64,000 nt of DNA from Spisula solida (taxonomy: Eukaryota > Mollusca > Bivalvia > Venerida > Mactridae), in the NCBI GenBank assembly GCA_947247005.1, contig OX365945.1, positions 37,626,551-37,690,550 on the forward strand, given 5' to 3'. The notes under the pieces were generated by a model, which made no database searches, was not told the DNA's origin, and was given only the letters and a program-made list of their open reading frames with translations. Positions 24,051-34,913 of this stretch are shown here, piece after piece; the stretch's first letter is position 1, and the number at the start of each line of letters is the position of its first letter. The position numbers and the translations under genes were made by a program.

Positions 24051-25291
24051 TTAGCTCGAGCTTTTGTGATTGTTTTTTGTCCGTCGTCCGTTGTCCGTCG
24101 TCCTTCTTCCGTCGTCCGTCCATCTCTTAGACAATTCACGGTTAACACTCTAGCACTTTCAATTTAGCTTTGATCTTCACCAAACTTGGTCAGTAGTTGT
24201 ATCTCAATGAAATCTGGGTCAAGTTCGAAGTTGCATCATTTGGGGTCAAATATTAGGTCAAAAGGTCAAATAATAGCAAAATCTTGTTAACTCTCTGGAG
24301 GTCACATTCTTGCTTTGATCTTCACCAAACTTGGTCAGTAGTTGTATCTCAATAAAATCTAGGTCAAGTTCGAAGTTGGGTCATGTGGGGTCAAAAACTA
24401 TGTCAAAAGGTCAAATAATAGGATAACCTTGTTAACACTCTGGTTGCCACATTTTTGCTTTAAATCTTTATGAAGTTTAGTCGAAATGTTTATCTTGGTG
24501 ACCATAAGGTCAAGTTCGAAGTTGGGTCATGTGGGGTCAAAAACTAGGTCACAAGGTCAAATTATAGAAAAACATTGTGTAGTCACTAGAGGTCACAGTT
24601 TTGGCCTGATCTTTACGAAACTTAGTCACAATGATCATACCAACAAAATCTAGGTCAAGTTTGATATTGGGTCATATGGGGTCAAAAACTAGGTCACAAG
24701 GTCAAATCATAAAAAAACCTTGTGGAGTCACTAGAGGTCACAATTTTGGTCTAATCTTTATGAAACTCGGACACAATGATGATCTCAACAAAATCTAGAT
24801 CAAGTTCGATATTGGGTCATCCAAGGTCAAAAACTAGGTCACAAGGTCAAATCATAGTAAAACCTTGTGTAGTCACTAGAGGTCACAATTTTAATTTAAT
24901 CTTTATGAAACTTGGTCACAATGATCATATTAACAAAATCTAGATCAAGTTTGATATCGGGTCATCTGGGGTCAAAAACAAGGTCACAAGGTCAGATAAT
25001 AGAAAAACCTTGTGTAGTCGCTAGAGGTCACAATTTTTGCCTAATCTTTATGAAACTTGGTCACAATGATCATCTCAACAAAATCTAGGTCAAGTTCGAT
25101 ATCGGGTCATCCGGGGTCAAAAGCAAGGTTACAAGGTCAAATAATAATAAAAAAAAAATATGTCATTGGGTCTAAATGTGATGTAAATGATAAAGCATAA
25201 GAATACCTTGTACATGCAATAGAGGCTACCATTAGGGGTGCATGAACTACTAGGACAGGTGAGTGACATATGGCCCTGTGGGACCTCTTGT
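24051..25291 (+). mobile_element. Chimeric HINE: family B head and core, family A core and tail
   Basis: The head TTAGCTCGAGCTTTTGTGAT is family B with the hairpin (ACCTGCCACAAAGTGGC...) missing. B-type units (AGTAGTTGTATCTCAATGAA) run to about 24530, then A-type units, then an A tail (ACAGGTGAGTGACATATGGC, CTCTTGT). The switch occurs within the shared phrase GGGGTCAAAAACTAGGTCA. Confidence 0.7.
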
Positions 25292-25628
25292 TTTTGACAC
25301 CCTGTTAGTCGTGTCCGTTCTGTAACTTTGTTGTTTCTTACTGGATTTTAAATTGCTTGGCACAAATGTTCACCACATCAAGACAGTGTGTCATGCGCAT
25401 GACCAAGGTCTCTACCTCAAAGGTCAAGGTCACATTTAGAAGTCAAAGGTTAAAAGGCACAAATAGGCTTGTGATTCGTGTCAGCTCTGTAACTTTGCCA
25501 TTTCTTATTGGACTCAAAAAGTAACTATACATTTAGATAATAGTCCTGTATCAAGGCAGTGCTGCGGGGGAATGATTCATCACTCCAGTGATAGCTTTAG
25601 TTTCTTTCTATTGCTGTATTACCATGGT
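25292..25628 (+). repeat. Fragment of a 152-bp-type repeat (TCAAGGTCA-rich)
   Basis: About two degenerate units containing CTCAAAGGTCAAGGTCACAT and GTAACTTTG(T/C)(T/C)(G/A)TTTCTTA. It is similar in style to the array at 39900-40510. Confidence 0.45.
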
Positions 25629-25935
25629 TTTTAGCTCACCTGTCACAAAGTGACAGAGTGAGCTTTTGTGATCACACTCCTTCCGTCTGTCCGTCCGTCA
25701 ACAATTGGGTTGTGTCCTCTCTAGAGGTCACAATTTTGGCCTAATCTTTATGAAACTTGGTCACAATGATCATCTCAACAAAATCTAGGTCAAGTTCGAT
25801 ATTGGGTCATCTGAGGTCAAAAACGAACTCACTAGGTCAAATTATAGAAAAACCTTGTCACAATGTCAATTACAAAAATCACAATGTCAATTGATATTTT
25901 CCTGAGGGTCGTGGGTTCAAACCCCACTGGAGCCA

Positions 25936-25971
<36 letters not shown>

Positions 25972-26334
25972 TGTTTAGGTATTGTTTTTGTATTTGTTCA
26001 GTTATATGGAGGAAAATATTTTGTTTAAATTATAGGTCAAATCATAGAAAAACCTTGTGTAGTCACCAGAGGTTACAATTTCAACTTAATCTTTATGGAA
26101 CTTTGTCATAATGATCCTGTCAACAAAATCTAGGTCAAGTTCGATTTTGGGTCATCTGGGGTCAAAAACAAGGACACACTGTCAATTGACATTTTCTACT
26201 CTTCAATTGCCTCGCCCGAAATTACATGTGTCTAGGCTCTGCATTGTATATAAAACGCGTGTGTGTTAAAAGAATGACTTGTATTATATATTAATACTCT
26301 CGCACTATCAGTTTATCATACTGATTGTAACAAA

Positions 26335-26535
26335 TTAATAATGACCAGTGTGTAGAACCATGAAATATTTAAACCTCAGACCGTGTGTGTACTCATTTAA
26401 ACCTTTCAACATGTAGTCTTCATGGTCACTAAACTCTCTGCTGTAACTCTCTCTGTATACATACAAGTAAACTTTCATCAACCAATGAAAATGTGTATCA
26501 GGGTTCACAGCAGTTTTGTAAAGGTCAAATATCAA
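26335..26535 (-). pseudogene. Possible captured host exon inside a HINE (protein-like open frame)
   Basis: The minus strand encodes NPDTHFHWLMKVYLYVYRE, then SYSREFSDHEDYMLKGLNEY. The composition (aromatic, charged, non-repetitive) looks like real protein and unlike translations of surrounding repeats. I do not recognise the source protein. The segment is carried in three HINE copies: here, a frameshifted and shortened copy at 41461-41630, and 52358-52567 in opposite orientation with the same frame kept. Rolling-circle elements are known to capture gene fragments, and I infer such a capture. Non-coding origin is possible. Confidence 0.45.
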
Positions 26536-26569
26536 AATATTCTAGTATTTTAAGCAGGGTGTGAATTGT

Positions 26570-26665
26570 AATGGTTAAGAGGAAATCAAAGCGCTGTAGG
26601 GAGCGTAGACATTTTCCTGAGGGTCGTGGGTTCAAACCCCACTGGAACCATAATTTTTATTTTTT
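26570..26665 (+). mobile_element. tRNA-derived SINE unit inside HINE
   Basis: AATGGTTAAGAGGAAATCAA serves as an A-box-like start, and GGTCGTGGGTTCAAACCCCA gives a good T arm with B box, ending CACTGGAACCA. A TTTATTTTT tail follows. The stems upstream are poor. The same unit occurs at 41640-41720 and, reversed, at 52262-52355. Confidence 0.6.
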
Positions 26666-27053
26666 TTATTTTTATTTTTTTAAGTATTTAGGTATTGTTT
26701 TGTCTTCATGGCATGTATTTGTACAGTTATATGGAGGAAAATATTTTTCCCAAAATATTTTGTTTAAATTATAGGTCAAATCATAGAAAAACCTTGTGTA
26801 GTCACCAGAGGTTACAATTTCAACTTAATCTTTATGAAACTTTGTCACAATGATCATGTCAACAAAATCTAGGCCAAATTCGATTTTGGGTCATCTGGGG
26901 TCAAAAGCAAGGTCACATGGTCAAATCATTAAAAAATTTGCAATAGAGGCTGAATTTCCTTAAATTTTTTCAGAAAATGTGTAGGGTCACCATAGGGGTG
27001 TGCATGCACTAGTACGACAGGTGAGCGACCTAGGGCCCTTTGGGCCCTCTTGT

Positions 27054-27370
27054 CATAATTTTGTCACTAAGCCCGGTTTTCCTGGTGAATGGTTCATTTA
27101 TAGAAGTGTGGAGGACAGCATTCCTGATCATGATGTTATGGTCTTCGATCACCAGGATAGAATTGGTATTATTGATACCTGGGTCAAAAATCACTCCAAT
27201 GTTATTGGTTTATTGAGTGATAAATTTTCTATAAGTAATAGTTTTGAACTGCTGATTATTTATCGCCTGGTTAAATGGTTATTGTTGCAGACTTACTGGT
27301 TTTCTATGTTGGTCCTCATTACTGCTACATTGACTTTCATTTCTAAAAATGTACAATTATGTCATTCCAG
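27054..27370. other. Intron 2 segment before exon 3
   Basis: An open frame crosses it (27000-27398) and reads GEWFIYRSVEDSIPDHDVMV, but it begins in a HINE tail and ends out of frame in exon 3. No family recognised; probably not coding. Confidence 0.3.
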
Positions 27371-27574
27371 GTTCATGCTAGATCTGCACTCAGGTTGAGG
27401 GAAATGTGTTGTAAAAATGGTGGCGCATTCATCAAAGTTGGTCAACATCTGGGAACATTGGATTATTTATTACCTGGTGAATATGTACGAACATTGAGGG
27501 TGTTACATAATGATGCTCCACAATCATCCATCAATGATCTAGCTCAAGTATTCCAGGAAGAATTTGGAAAAACT
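27371..27574 (+). CDS. ADCK1: ADCK1 coding exon 3 (KxGQ motif)
   Basis: This exon has 68 codons, residues 76-143. It contains the UbiB-family KxGQ signature as FIKVGQHLG (K97 and Q100), then LDYLLPGEYVRTL and VLHNDAPQSS, nearly identical to animal ADCK1. The acceptor is TCATTCCAG ending at 27370. Two donors compete. GTTAGT at 27575 leaves phase 0 and joins to exon 4 with exactly the family spacing. GTATAA at 27579 would leave phase 1 and give an immediate stop. I therefore chose 27575. HINE-derived repeat begins about 110 bases downstream. Confidence 0.92.
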
Positions 27575-27674
27575 GTTAGTATAAGCAAGTTTACTATATG
27601 TATGTCCAGGTATCAAGCAGCGCTGTCTACAAAATATTTATTTTCTCTCATTTTGCCATTCAGCTCTTAAAGGT

Positions 27675-28189
27675 AGTTAATATGGTTCTGGGGTCAAAAA
27701 CTAGGTCACAATGTCAAATCAGAGGTATACCTTGTGTAGTCACTAGAGGTCACAATTTTGACCGAATCTTTATGAAACTTGTTCACAATGATCACTTCAA
27801 CAAATTCTAGGTCAAGTTCGATATTCGGTCATCTGGGGTCAAAAACTAGGTCACAAAGTCAAATCACAGAAAACCCCTGTGTAGTCACTAGATATCATAT
27901 TTTGACCTAACCTTTATGAAATTTGGTCGCAATGATCATCTCAGCAAGATCTAGGTCAAGATTTATATTGGGTCATCCAGGGTCAAAAACTAGGTCACAA
28001 GGTCAAATCATAGAAAAACCTTGTATAGTCACTAGAGGTCACAATTTTGGCCTTATCATTTTGAAACTTTGTCACAATGATCATCTCAACAAAATCTAGG
28101 TCAAGTGTGAGGTCACTAGGTCAAATCACAGGGCTTGCATGCACTACGACGACAGGTGAGTGATCTAGGGCCCTTTGGGCCCTCTTGTT
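27675..28189 (+). mobile_element. HINE family A, headless
   Basis: Core units begin near 27690 (GGGGTCAAAAACTAGGTCAC) with no head, and end in a full A tail (GACAGGTGAGTGATCTAGGG, CTCTTGT at 28189). Confidence 0.75.
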
Positions 28190-28568
28190 TAACTTGCAAA
28201 TGTTAGTTTAGGTACAGGTTTTTTCACCTCTAATATTTTCGAATTGCATTCACATATTGCTTCGCATACTTGTTCTCCATCATGACCCCCAACCCCTACA
28301 CAGGGGTAGGTAACTCTTTCAAGCATTTTGTTTAAATTATGCCCCCTTTTGGACTTGGCAATGTAAATGTTAAAGTTTAGGTACAGGTTTTTTAATCTCT
28401 AATAGCTTCAAAGTGCATTGACATATTGCTTTTGATTCTTTGCATACTTGTTCACCATCATGAACCCAACCCATACACAGGGGTAGGTAACTCTATCTAG
28501 CATTTTGGTGAAATTATGCCCCCATTTGGACTTGGAAATGAAAATGTTAAAGTTTAGGTACAGGTATT
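28190..28568 (+). mobile_element. HINE family G core fragment
   Basis: About two units of 178 bp with the phrases TTTAGGTACAGGTTTTTTCA, CACAGGGGTAGGTAACTC and AAATTATGCCCCC. It is cut by the E-type head at 28570. Confidence 0.7.
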
Positions 28569-29372
28569 TTTATGCTCCCCGAAGGGTGAGCATATAGTCG
28601 CCGCTTTGTCCGTCCTTCCGTCCGTCTGTCCGTCCGTCACACTTTTGTCCGGGCCATAACTTGAACAGTATAAGAGATATCAATTTGAAACCATCACTCT
28701 TCATTGCATATTTTTAGCTCACCTGTCACAAAGTGACAGAGTGAGCTTTTGTGATCACTCTTCGTCCGTCGTCCGTCCGTACGTCCGTACGGACGTCCGT
28801 CCGTCCACAATTACTTGTGTAGACACTAGAGGTCACAGTTTTAGCTTAATCATTATGAAACTTGGTCACATTAATACTCTCAACAAAATCTAGGTCAAAT
28901 TTGATATTGGGTCATCTGGGGTAAAAAACTAGGTCACAAGGTCAAATCATAGAAAAACCTTGTGTAGTCACCAGAGGTCACTATTTTAACTTAATCTTTA
29001 TTAAACTTGGTCACAATGATCATGTCAACAAAATCTAGGTCAAGTTCGATATTGGGTCATCTGTACCTTACAGTTTTGACCTAATCCTTATAAAACTTGG
29101 TCAGAGTGATCATCTCAACAAAACCTAGGTCAAGTGTGATATTGCGTCATATGGGGCCAAGAACTAGGTCACTAGGTCGAATCTGAGGTCTTGCATGTAC
29201 TGCTTTAACAGGTGAGCGACCTAGGGCCTTTTGGGCCCTCTTGTTTCATACTTAATTCTTGTCCGGGCCGTAACTCATACAGTATAAGAGATATCAATTT
29301 GAAATTTCATATGTGAATCGATCTCATTGTAAGGAAGTGCAGTGCGACAGAACCATAACTCTTCATTGCATA
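28569..29372 (+). mobile_element. HINE family E fragment with nested family A element
   Basis: The E head GCTCCCCGAAGGGTGAGC forms a hairpin, followed by GTCCGTCC microsatellite (28608-28640) and GTCCGGGCCATAACTTGAAC core. It is interrupted at 28712, resumes at 29246 (CATACTTAATTCTTGTCCGG), and is broken again at 29373. No E tail is present in this copy. Confidence 0.7.
28712..29244 (+). mobile_element. HINE family A, short copy nested in family E
   Basis: Complete head with ACGTCCGT microsatellite, about two and a half core units, and a tail ending GGGCCCTCTTGT. It is flanked on both sides by E core. Confidence 0.8.
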
Positions 29373-29777
29373 TTTTTAGCTCACCTGCCACCAAGTGGCA
29401 AGGTGAGCTTTTGTGATTGTTTTTTGTCCGTCGTCCGTCTGTTAAACAATTCTCAGTTAACACTCTAGCACTTTCAATTTTGCTTTGATCTTCACCAAAC
29501 TTGGTCAGTAGTTGTATCTCAATAAAATCTAGGTCAAGTTCGAAGTTGGGTCATTTGGGGTCAAAAACTAGGTCAAAAGGTCAAATAATAGCAAAACCTT
29601 GTTAACACTCTGGGTCAAAATCTAGGTCACATGGTCAAGTCATAAGAAAACTTGCAATAGAGGCTGAATTTTCTTTAATCTTACTCAGTAAATGTAAACG
29701 ATTACCTAGGTCACAATTTGGGTGTGCAATCGCAACTATGACAGGTGAGCAACCTTGGGCCCTTTGGGCCCTCTTGT
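29373..29777 (+). mobile_element. Chimeric HINE: family B head, family A tail
   Basis: The head TTAGCTCACCTGCCACCAAG with TGGCAAGGTGAGC and TTGTGATTGTTTTTTGTCCG is family B. One B-type core unit follows. From about 29615 the sequence is family A, and the tail GACAGGTGAGCAACC, GGGCCCTTTGGGCCC, CTCTTGT is family A. Confidence 0.75.
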
Positions 29778-29865
29778 TTATAAAAAAATACTCTAATTGA
29801 AAGATTTTATAGTGCAGTTTCAGACTGCAAAAAATTAAAGCCATGTTATTACGCAAAATGTGATA

Positions 29866-32249
29866 TTTTTAGCTCCACTATTCGTAGAATAAGGGGAGCT
29901 ATTGCAGTCACCCGAGCTTCGGCGTCAGCGTCAGCGTTGGCGTAACACTTTTGTAAAAGTTAAGGTACAGGTTTTTTAACCTCTTATATTCTCTAAGTCC
30001 TTTGAGATATTGCTTTCATACTTTGCATACCTGTTTGCCACCATGACCCCAACCCACATGAAGAAGTAGGTAACTCTATCAGGCATTTTGTTGAAATTAT
30101 GCCCCTTTTTAGCTCACCTGTCACAAAGTGACAGAGTGAGCTTTTGTGATCACTCTTCGTCCGTCGTCCGTCCGTCGTCCGTCCGTCAACAATTGGCTTG
30201 TGTAGACACTAGAGGTCACAATTTTAGCCTAATCTTTATGAAACTTGGTCACAATGATCATCTCAACAAAATCTAGGCCAAGTTCGATATTGGGTCATCC
30301 GGGGTCAAAAACTAGGTCACTAGGTCAAATCATAAAAAAACCTTGTGTAGTCACTAGAGGTCACAATTTTGACTTAATCTTTATGAAACTTGGTCACATT
30401 GATCATCTCAACAAAATCTAGGTCAAGTTCGATATTGGGTCATCTGGGGTCAAAAACTAGGTCACTAGGTCAAATCATAGAAAAACCTTGTGTAGTCACT
30501 AGAGGTCACAATTTTGACTTAATCTTTATGAAACTTGGTCACAATGATCATCTCGACAAAATCTAGGTCAAGTTCGATATTGGGTCATCCGGGGTCAAAA
30601 ACTAGGTCACATGGTTAAATCATAGAAAAACCTTGTGTAGTCACTAGAGGTCACAATGTCGACCTTATCTTTATGAAACTTGGTCACAATGATCATCTCA
30701 ACAAAATCTAGGCCAAGTTTGATATTGGTTTATCTGGGGTCAAAAACTAGGTCATTAAGTCAAATCATATAAAAACCTTGTGTAGTCACTAGAGGTCAAA
30801 ATATTGGCCTTATCTGTATGAAACTTGGTCACAATGATCATCTCTACAAAATCTAGGTCAAGTTTGACAGGTGAGCGACCTAGGGCCCTTTGGGCCCTCT
30901 TGTTTCTACTTAGTGCAAATAGTGCAAATGTTAAAGTTTAGGTACAGGTTTTTTAACCTCTAATATCTTCATAGTGCATTGACATATTGCTTCGATACTT
31001 TGCATACTTGTTCACCATCATGAGCCCAACCCATACACAGGGGTCGGTAACTCTATCAAGCATTTTGTTGAAATTATGCCCCCTGTTGGACTTGGAAATG
31101 CAAATGTTAAAGTTGAGGTACAGGTTTTTTGACCTCTAATATCTTCATAGTGCATTGACATATTGCTTTGATACTTTGCATACTTATTCACAATCATGAC
31201 CCTAACCCATGCACAGGGGTAGGTAACTCTATTAAGCATTTTGGTAAAATTATGCCCCCTTTTTCAACTTAGTGCAAATGTTTAAGTTTAGGTACAGGTG
31301 TTTTCACCTCTAATATTTTCAAAGTGCATTCACATATTGCTTTACATACTTGTTCACCATCATGACCCAAATCCATACACAGGGGTAGGTAACTCTACTA
31401 AGCATTTTGTTGAAATTATGCCCCCTGTTGGACTTGGAAATGCAAATGTTAAAGTTTAAGTACAGGTTTTTTGACCTCTAATATCTTCATAGTGCATTGG
31501 CATATTGCTTTGATACTTTGCATACTTGTTCACCATCATGACCCCAACCCATACACAGGGGAAGGTAACTGTATTTAGCATTTTGGTGAAATTATGCCCC
31601 TTTTTTCAACTTTCAGCCAATGTTAAAGTTTAGGTACAGGTTTTTTCACCTCTAATATTTTTCAAAGTGTATTCACATATTGCTATGCAAATTTGTTCTC
31701 CATCATGACCCCAACCCTTACACAGGGGTGGGTAACTCTATCAAGCATTTTGTTAAAATTATGCCCCCTGTTGGACGTTATAGTTTAGGTACAGGTTTTT
31801 TAACCACTAATATGTTCAAAGTGCATCGACATATTGCTTTGATACTTTGCATACTTGTTCACCATTATGACCCCAACCCATAAACAGGGGTAGGTAGCTC
31901 TATCAAGCATTTTGGTTAAATTATGCCCCCTTTTTCAACTTAGTGCAAATGTTAAAGTTAAGGTACAGGTTTTTTCACCTCTAATATTTTCAAAGTGCAT
32001 TCACATAATGCTATGTATACTTGTTTCCATCATGACCCCCAACCCCTACACAGGGGTGGGTAACTCTATCGAGCATTTCGTTGAAATTATGTCCCCTTTT
32101 GGACTTTTTCGACTTAGAAGCCCCAACCTCTACACAGCAGAGGGTAATGCTGCTGTAATGAAGCATTTTGTTTTGAATATATAATGATTGTACTATCCTA
32201 GCATGGCGCCGCGAATAGTGGAGCGCGCTGTTCGTGGATAGCTGCTGTT
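29866..32249 (+). mobile_element. HINE family G with nested family A element
   Basis: The head AGCTCCACTATTCGTAGAAT with AGGGGAGCT forms a hairpin, followed by GGCGTCAGCGTCAGCGTTGG. The core is about eight units of 160-178 bp with GACCCCAACCCATACACAGG. The tail CGCGAATAGTGGAGCGCGCT carries the head complement (ATAGTGGAGC) and ends near 32249. It is interrupted at 30107-30903. Confidence 0.75.
30107..30903 (+). mobile_element. HINE family A nested in family G
   Basis: The head, GTCCGTC microsatellite, about five core units and full A tail are all intact. The host G sequence reads GCCCCTTTTT before it and CTACTTAGTGCAAAT after it, as in the uninterrupted G unit near 31255. Confidence 0.85.
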
Positions 32250-32394
32250 GTTGGGGTAAAACATCAAAAAATATAAACCGAAAAGTGGGAATATTAGGAA
32301 TCAGTAGATTACAATAAAATCATTCCTATGATAATTTTTTTGTAACTAAATAATAGTAATGTACATTCATTCCTCATCTCAATGGGTAGTCACA

Positions 32395-34340
32395 CTTACC
32401 ATGTTCTAATTGGGTACTCGTAACTGCTTATTGAAGTACATACATGCTCAGTCATAGTGGGGACTTCATATACAGACATTCCTGGTCCTATTTGGTACTC
32501 AAAACCACCATGTACAGGCATTATAGGTGCAATTGGGTACTCATTTCCACCATGTAAATATATTGCTGGTCGTATAGGATACTCATAACCACTAGGTTCA
32601 GACATTCTTGTTGGATACTGCCGATCATCAATTGACAACTCAGGCGCGCCATGTGGCTACATGCTTGGCCTTATTGACCACTCATAACATATGTGCTACT
32701 CGAAACCTTCATGTACAAAATCAGTTGTTGGATTGGGAACTACCAACTACTAGGTGCGACCATTTGTTGTCCTATTTGGTAATCACTACCCCATGTACAG
32801 ACTGTGATGTTCTTATTGGATACTCATACATACATTCCTGGTCATTGTGAGTACCCCAACTATCATGTACATGCATGCCTGGTCCTATTGAATACACAAA
32901 ACCACAATGTACATTTGTGGCTGGGTTGGGCATTAACAACCACTAGGTGAGGTCATATGTTGTTCTATTTGGTCACTGCTACCATCATCTACAGGCAGTC
33001 CTGGCCTTATCAGGGATACATAACCACTAGATGCATACATTTGTAGTCCTAATGTGTCCTCACAACCACTATGTTCATGCATATGTGGTATTATTGAGTC
33101 CTCACAGCCACTATACACAGCCATTATTGGTCCCTGTGGGTACTGACTACCATGCATATACATACATTCCTGGTTGTATTGGGTACCAATAACCACCATT
33201 AACAGACATTCCTGTTCCGGATACATACTGAACATCATCATGTTAAGACATATCTCAACCACTAGTTACATACATTATTGGTCTAATTGAGTACAGACAA
33301 CTATTGGGATCACCCATTCCTTGTCCCATTGACACCATGTAGAGACATTCCTGGTCTTTACAATTGAGCAGTGAGCATGCCTAACCCTCAGCTGTGACCA
33401 TTTTTTTTTCAAATTGGGTAATCACTAACCCCATGTACATGAAGCATGGTCTAATTAGATACTCATATCGACTAGGTACATACATTTCAAGTCCTAGTGG
33501 GTACCCACAACTATCATGTCCCATGCATTCCTTGTCCTATTGGATACTCCAAACCACAATGTACAGACGGTTGCAGACGGATTAGGTACTAACAACCACT
33601 AGGTGCGGTCATTTTTTGTCAGATTGGGTCATGATTACCACGATGTACAGACAGTCCTGACTTTATTAGGTACTCATAACCACTGGATACATACATTCCT
33701 AGACTAAGTGGGTACCCGTAACCACCATGTGCATGCATAAGTAGTGTGATAAAGTACTTGCAGCTACAATACACAACTGTTATAGGTCCTATTGGGTACT
33801 CACTACCATCATTTACTAGTACATGTACATACATTCACGGTCTTATTTGGTATGCAAAAATTAGCTACTATTCCTGATTCTGTTATGTACTTCATGTACA
33901 ACCATTCCTGGTCAAATTAAGCACTCACTCACTCACTCACTCACCTTGCACATAAACTCCTAGTCTTATTAGGTACTCATAACCATTAGGTACATCCATT
34001 CCTGGTCCTAATGGGTACCCACAACCACCGTGTTCATGCATACTTGGTTGTATTTGGTACTCATAACCACTAGGTGCATCAATTAGAGGGTACCCAATAC
34101 CACTAGGTACAGGTATTTCTGGTGTTGTAGGGTACTCACACACACCATGAGCAGACAGTACTACTGGATACACACATTCATGGTGTTATAGGATGTGCAC
34201 TATCATGTGGTATCTCATTTATTGCACGATATGTACTGGCAACTACAAGGTCAAGAGATTCCTGGTCCTCCTGGATACTCACAACCACCCAGAACAGCCA
34301 TTCCTGACACAACCATGATGCACAGCCATTGTGTCACAAG
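32395..34340 (-). repeat. Degenerate 51-bp minisatellite with minus-strand open frames
   Basis: Units of about 51 bp, on the plus strand roughly TTCCTGGTCCTATTGGGTAC then TCATAACCACTAGGTACATA. Because the unit is 17 codons, the minus strand gives several open frames (32396-32638, 32933-33262, 33619-33834, 33937-34173) encoding variants of GYEYPIGPGMYVHGG. The many stops and the matching array in the first long-arm element argue for a non-coding minisatellite. A (CACT)n tract lies at 33924-33943. Confidence 0.6.
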
Positions 34341-34913
34341 GAATAGCTGTACAATAATATTTGAAAAAAATGAATGTATATTTACCCTACCCACTCTTGT
34401 AAAATAAGTATAATTAAACACAATCCATACATATATTACTGATGCCAACTATAACATACATTGCAAACAAAGTCAAAAATGGAAATAAATTTCAAAATCA
34501 TATTGTGAGTACTTGTAAATAAGTAGAACGACTGTTGTCAATATTTTAGTCATTTGCGCGGCCATTTTGATGGCCATTTTACATAATAGACCCACCTTTT
34601 GTGCATTTAAATGTTAAAATACATTTTGGGAATATGCTTTTATTGGTATTCACAATTGCAATTAAAATACAGTAAGGCACAATGTGTTATAGCATAGTTA
34701 AATGAATACATCGTTACAATTTGTACATCATTTAAAAGCAGGGGGGATAATCTTATTTTTGCTTTTCCTGCTGAACGCCCCAATGTCTGAAGTGCAGACT
34801 TTGGGAAAAGTATTGGTAGGTCAAAGCCTTTCATAATTACCAAAAAAAAAGATCAATGACACTGTATTCTGCCATTAAAGTGTACTGATTCTCAAAATTT
34901 GCACTTTTTCATT

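Larger units (their letters stand above)
25629..27053 (+). mobile_element. HINE family A carrying a captured segment and SINE unit
   Basis: The head is at 25630. The core contains a T-arm-like unit followed by a T run (about 25930-25966). A non-repeat segment occupies about 26195-26570, another tRNA-like unit 26570-26665, then A core, and a complete A tail ends at 27053 with CTCTTGT. The same composition recurs at 41228-42819 and, inverted, at 51881-54468. Confidence 0.75.
29778..34913. mobile_element. Second copy of the long-arm element, interrupted by a family G HINE
   Basis: The left arm at 29778-29865 (GCAGTTTCAGACTGC, CGCAAAATGTGATATTTTT) continues at about 32250 (GGGGTAAAACATCAAAAAAT). 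It is followed by the minisatellite core 32395-34340 and right-arm sequence to 34913 (TGATTCTCAAAATTTGCACT). Joining across the insertion restores the phrase seen intact near 6570 (AAAATGTGGTATTTTGGGGG). The outer ends are truncated. Confidence 0.6.

Noticed and set aside
27000..27398. 132-codon open frame before exon 3
   Set aside because: It begins in a HINE tail and runs out of frame into exon 3; no family similarity recognised.
27579..27584. GTATAA as the exon 3 donor
   Set aside because: It would leave phase 1 and give a stop at the junction with exon 4; GTTAGT at 27575 restores the family alignment exactly.
32396..34173. Minus-strand frames encoding GYEYPI-type repeats, a possible repetitive secreted protein
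   Set aside because: Many stops and frame breaks, no signal peptide, and a related array forms the core of another mobile element at 7190-9400.
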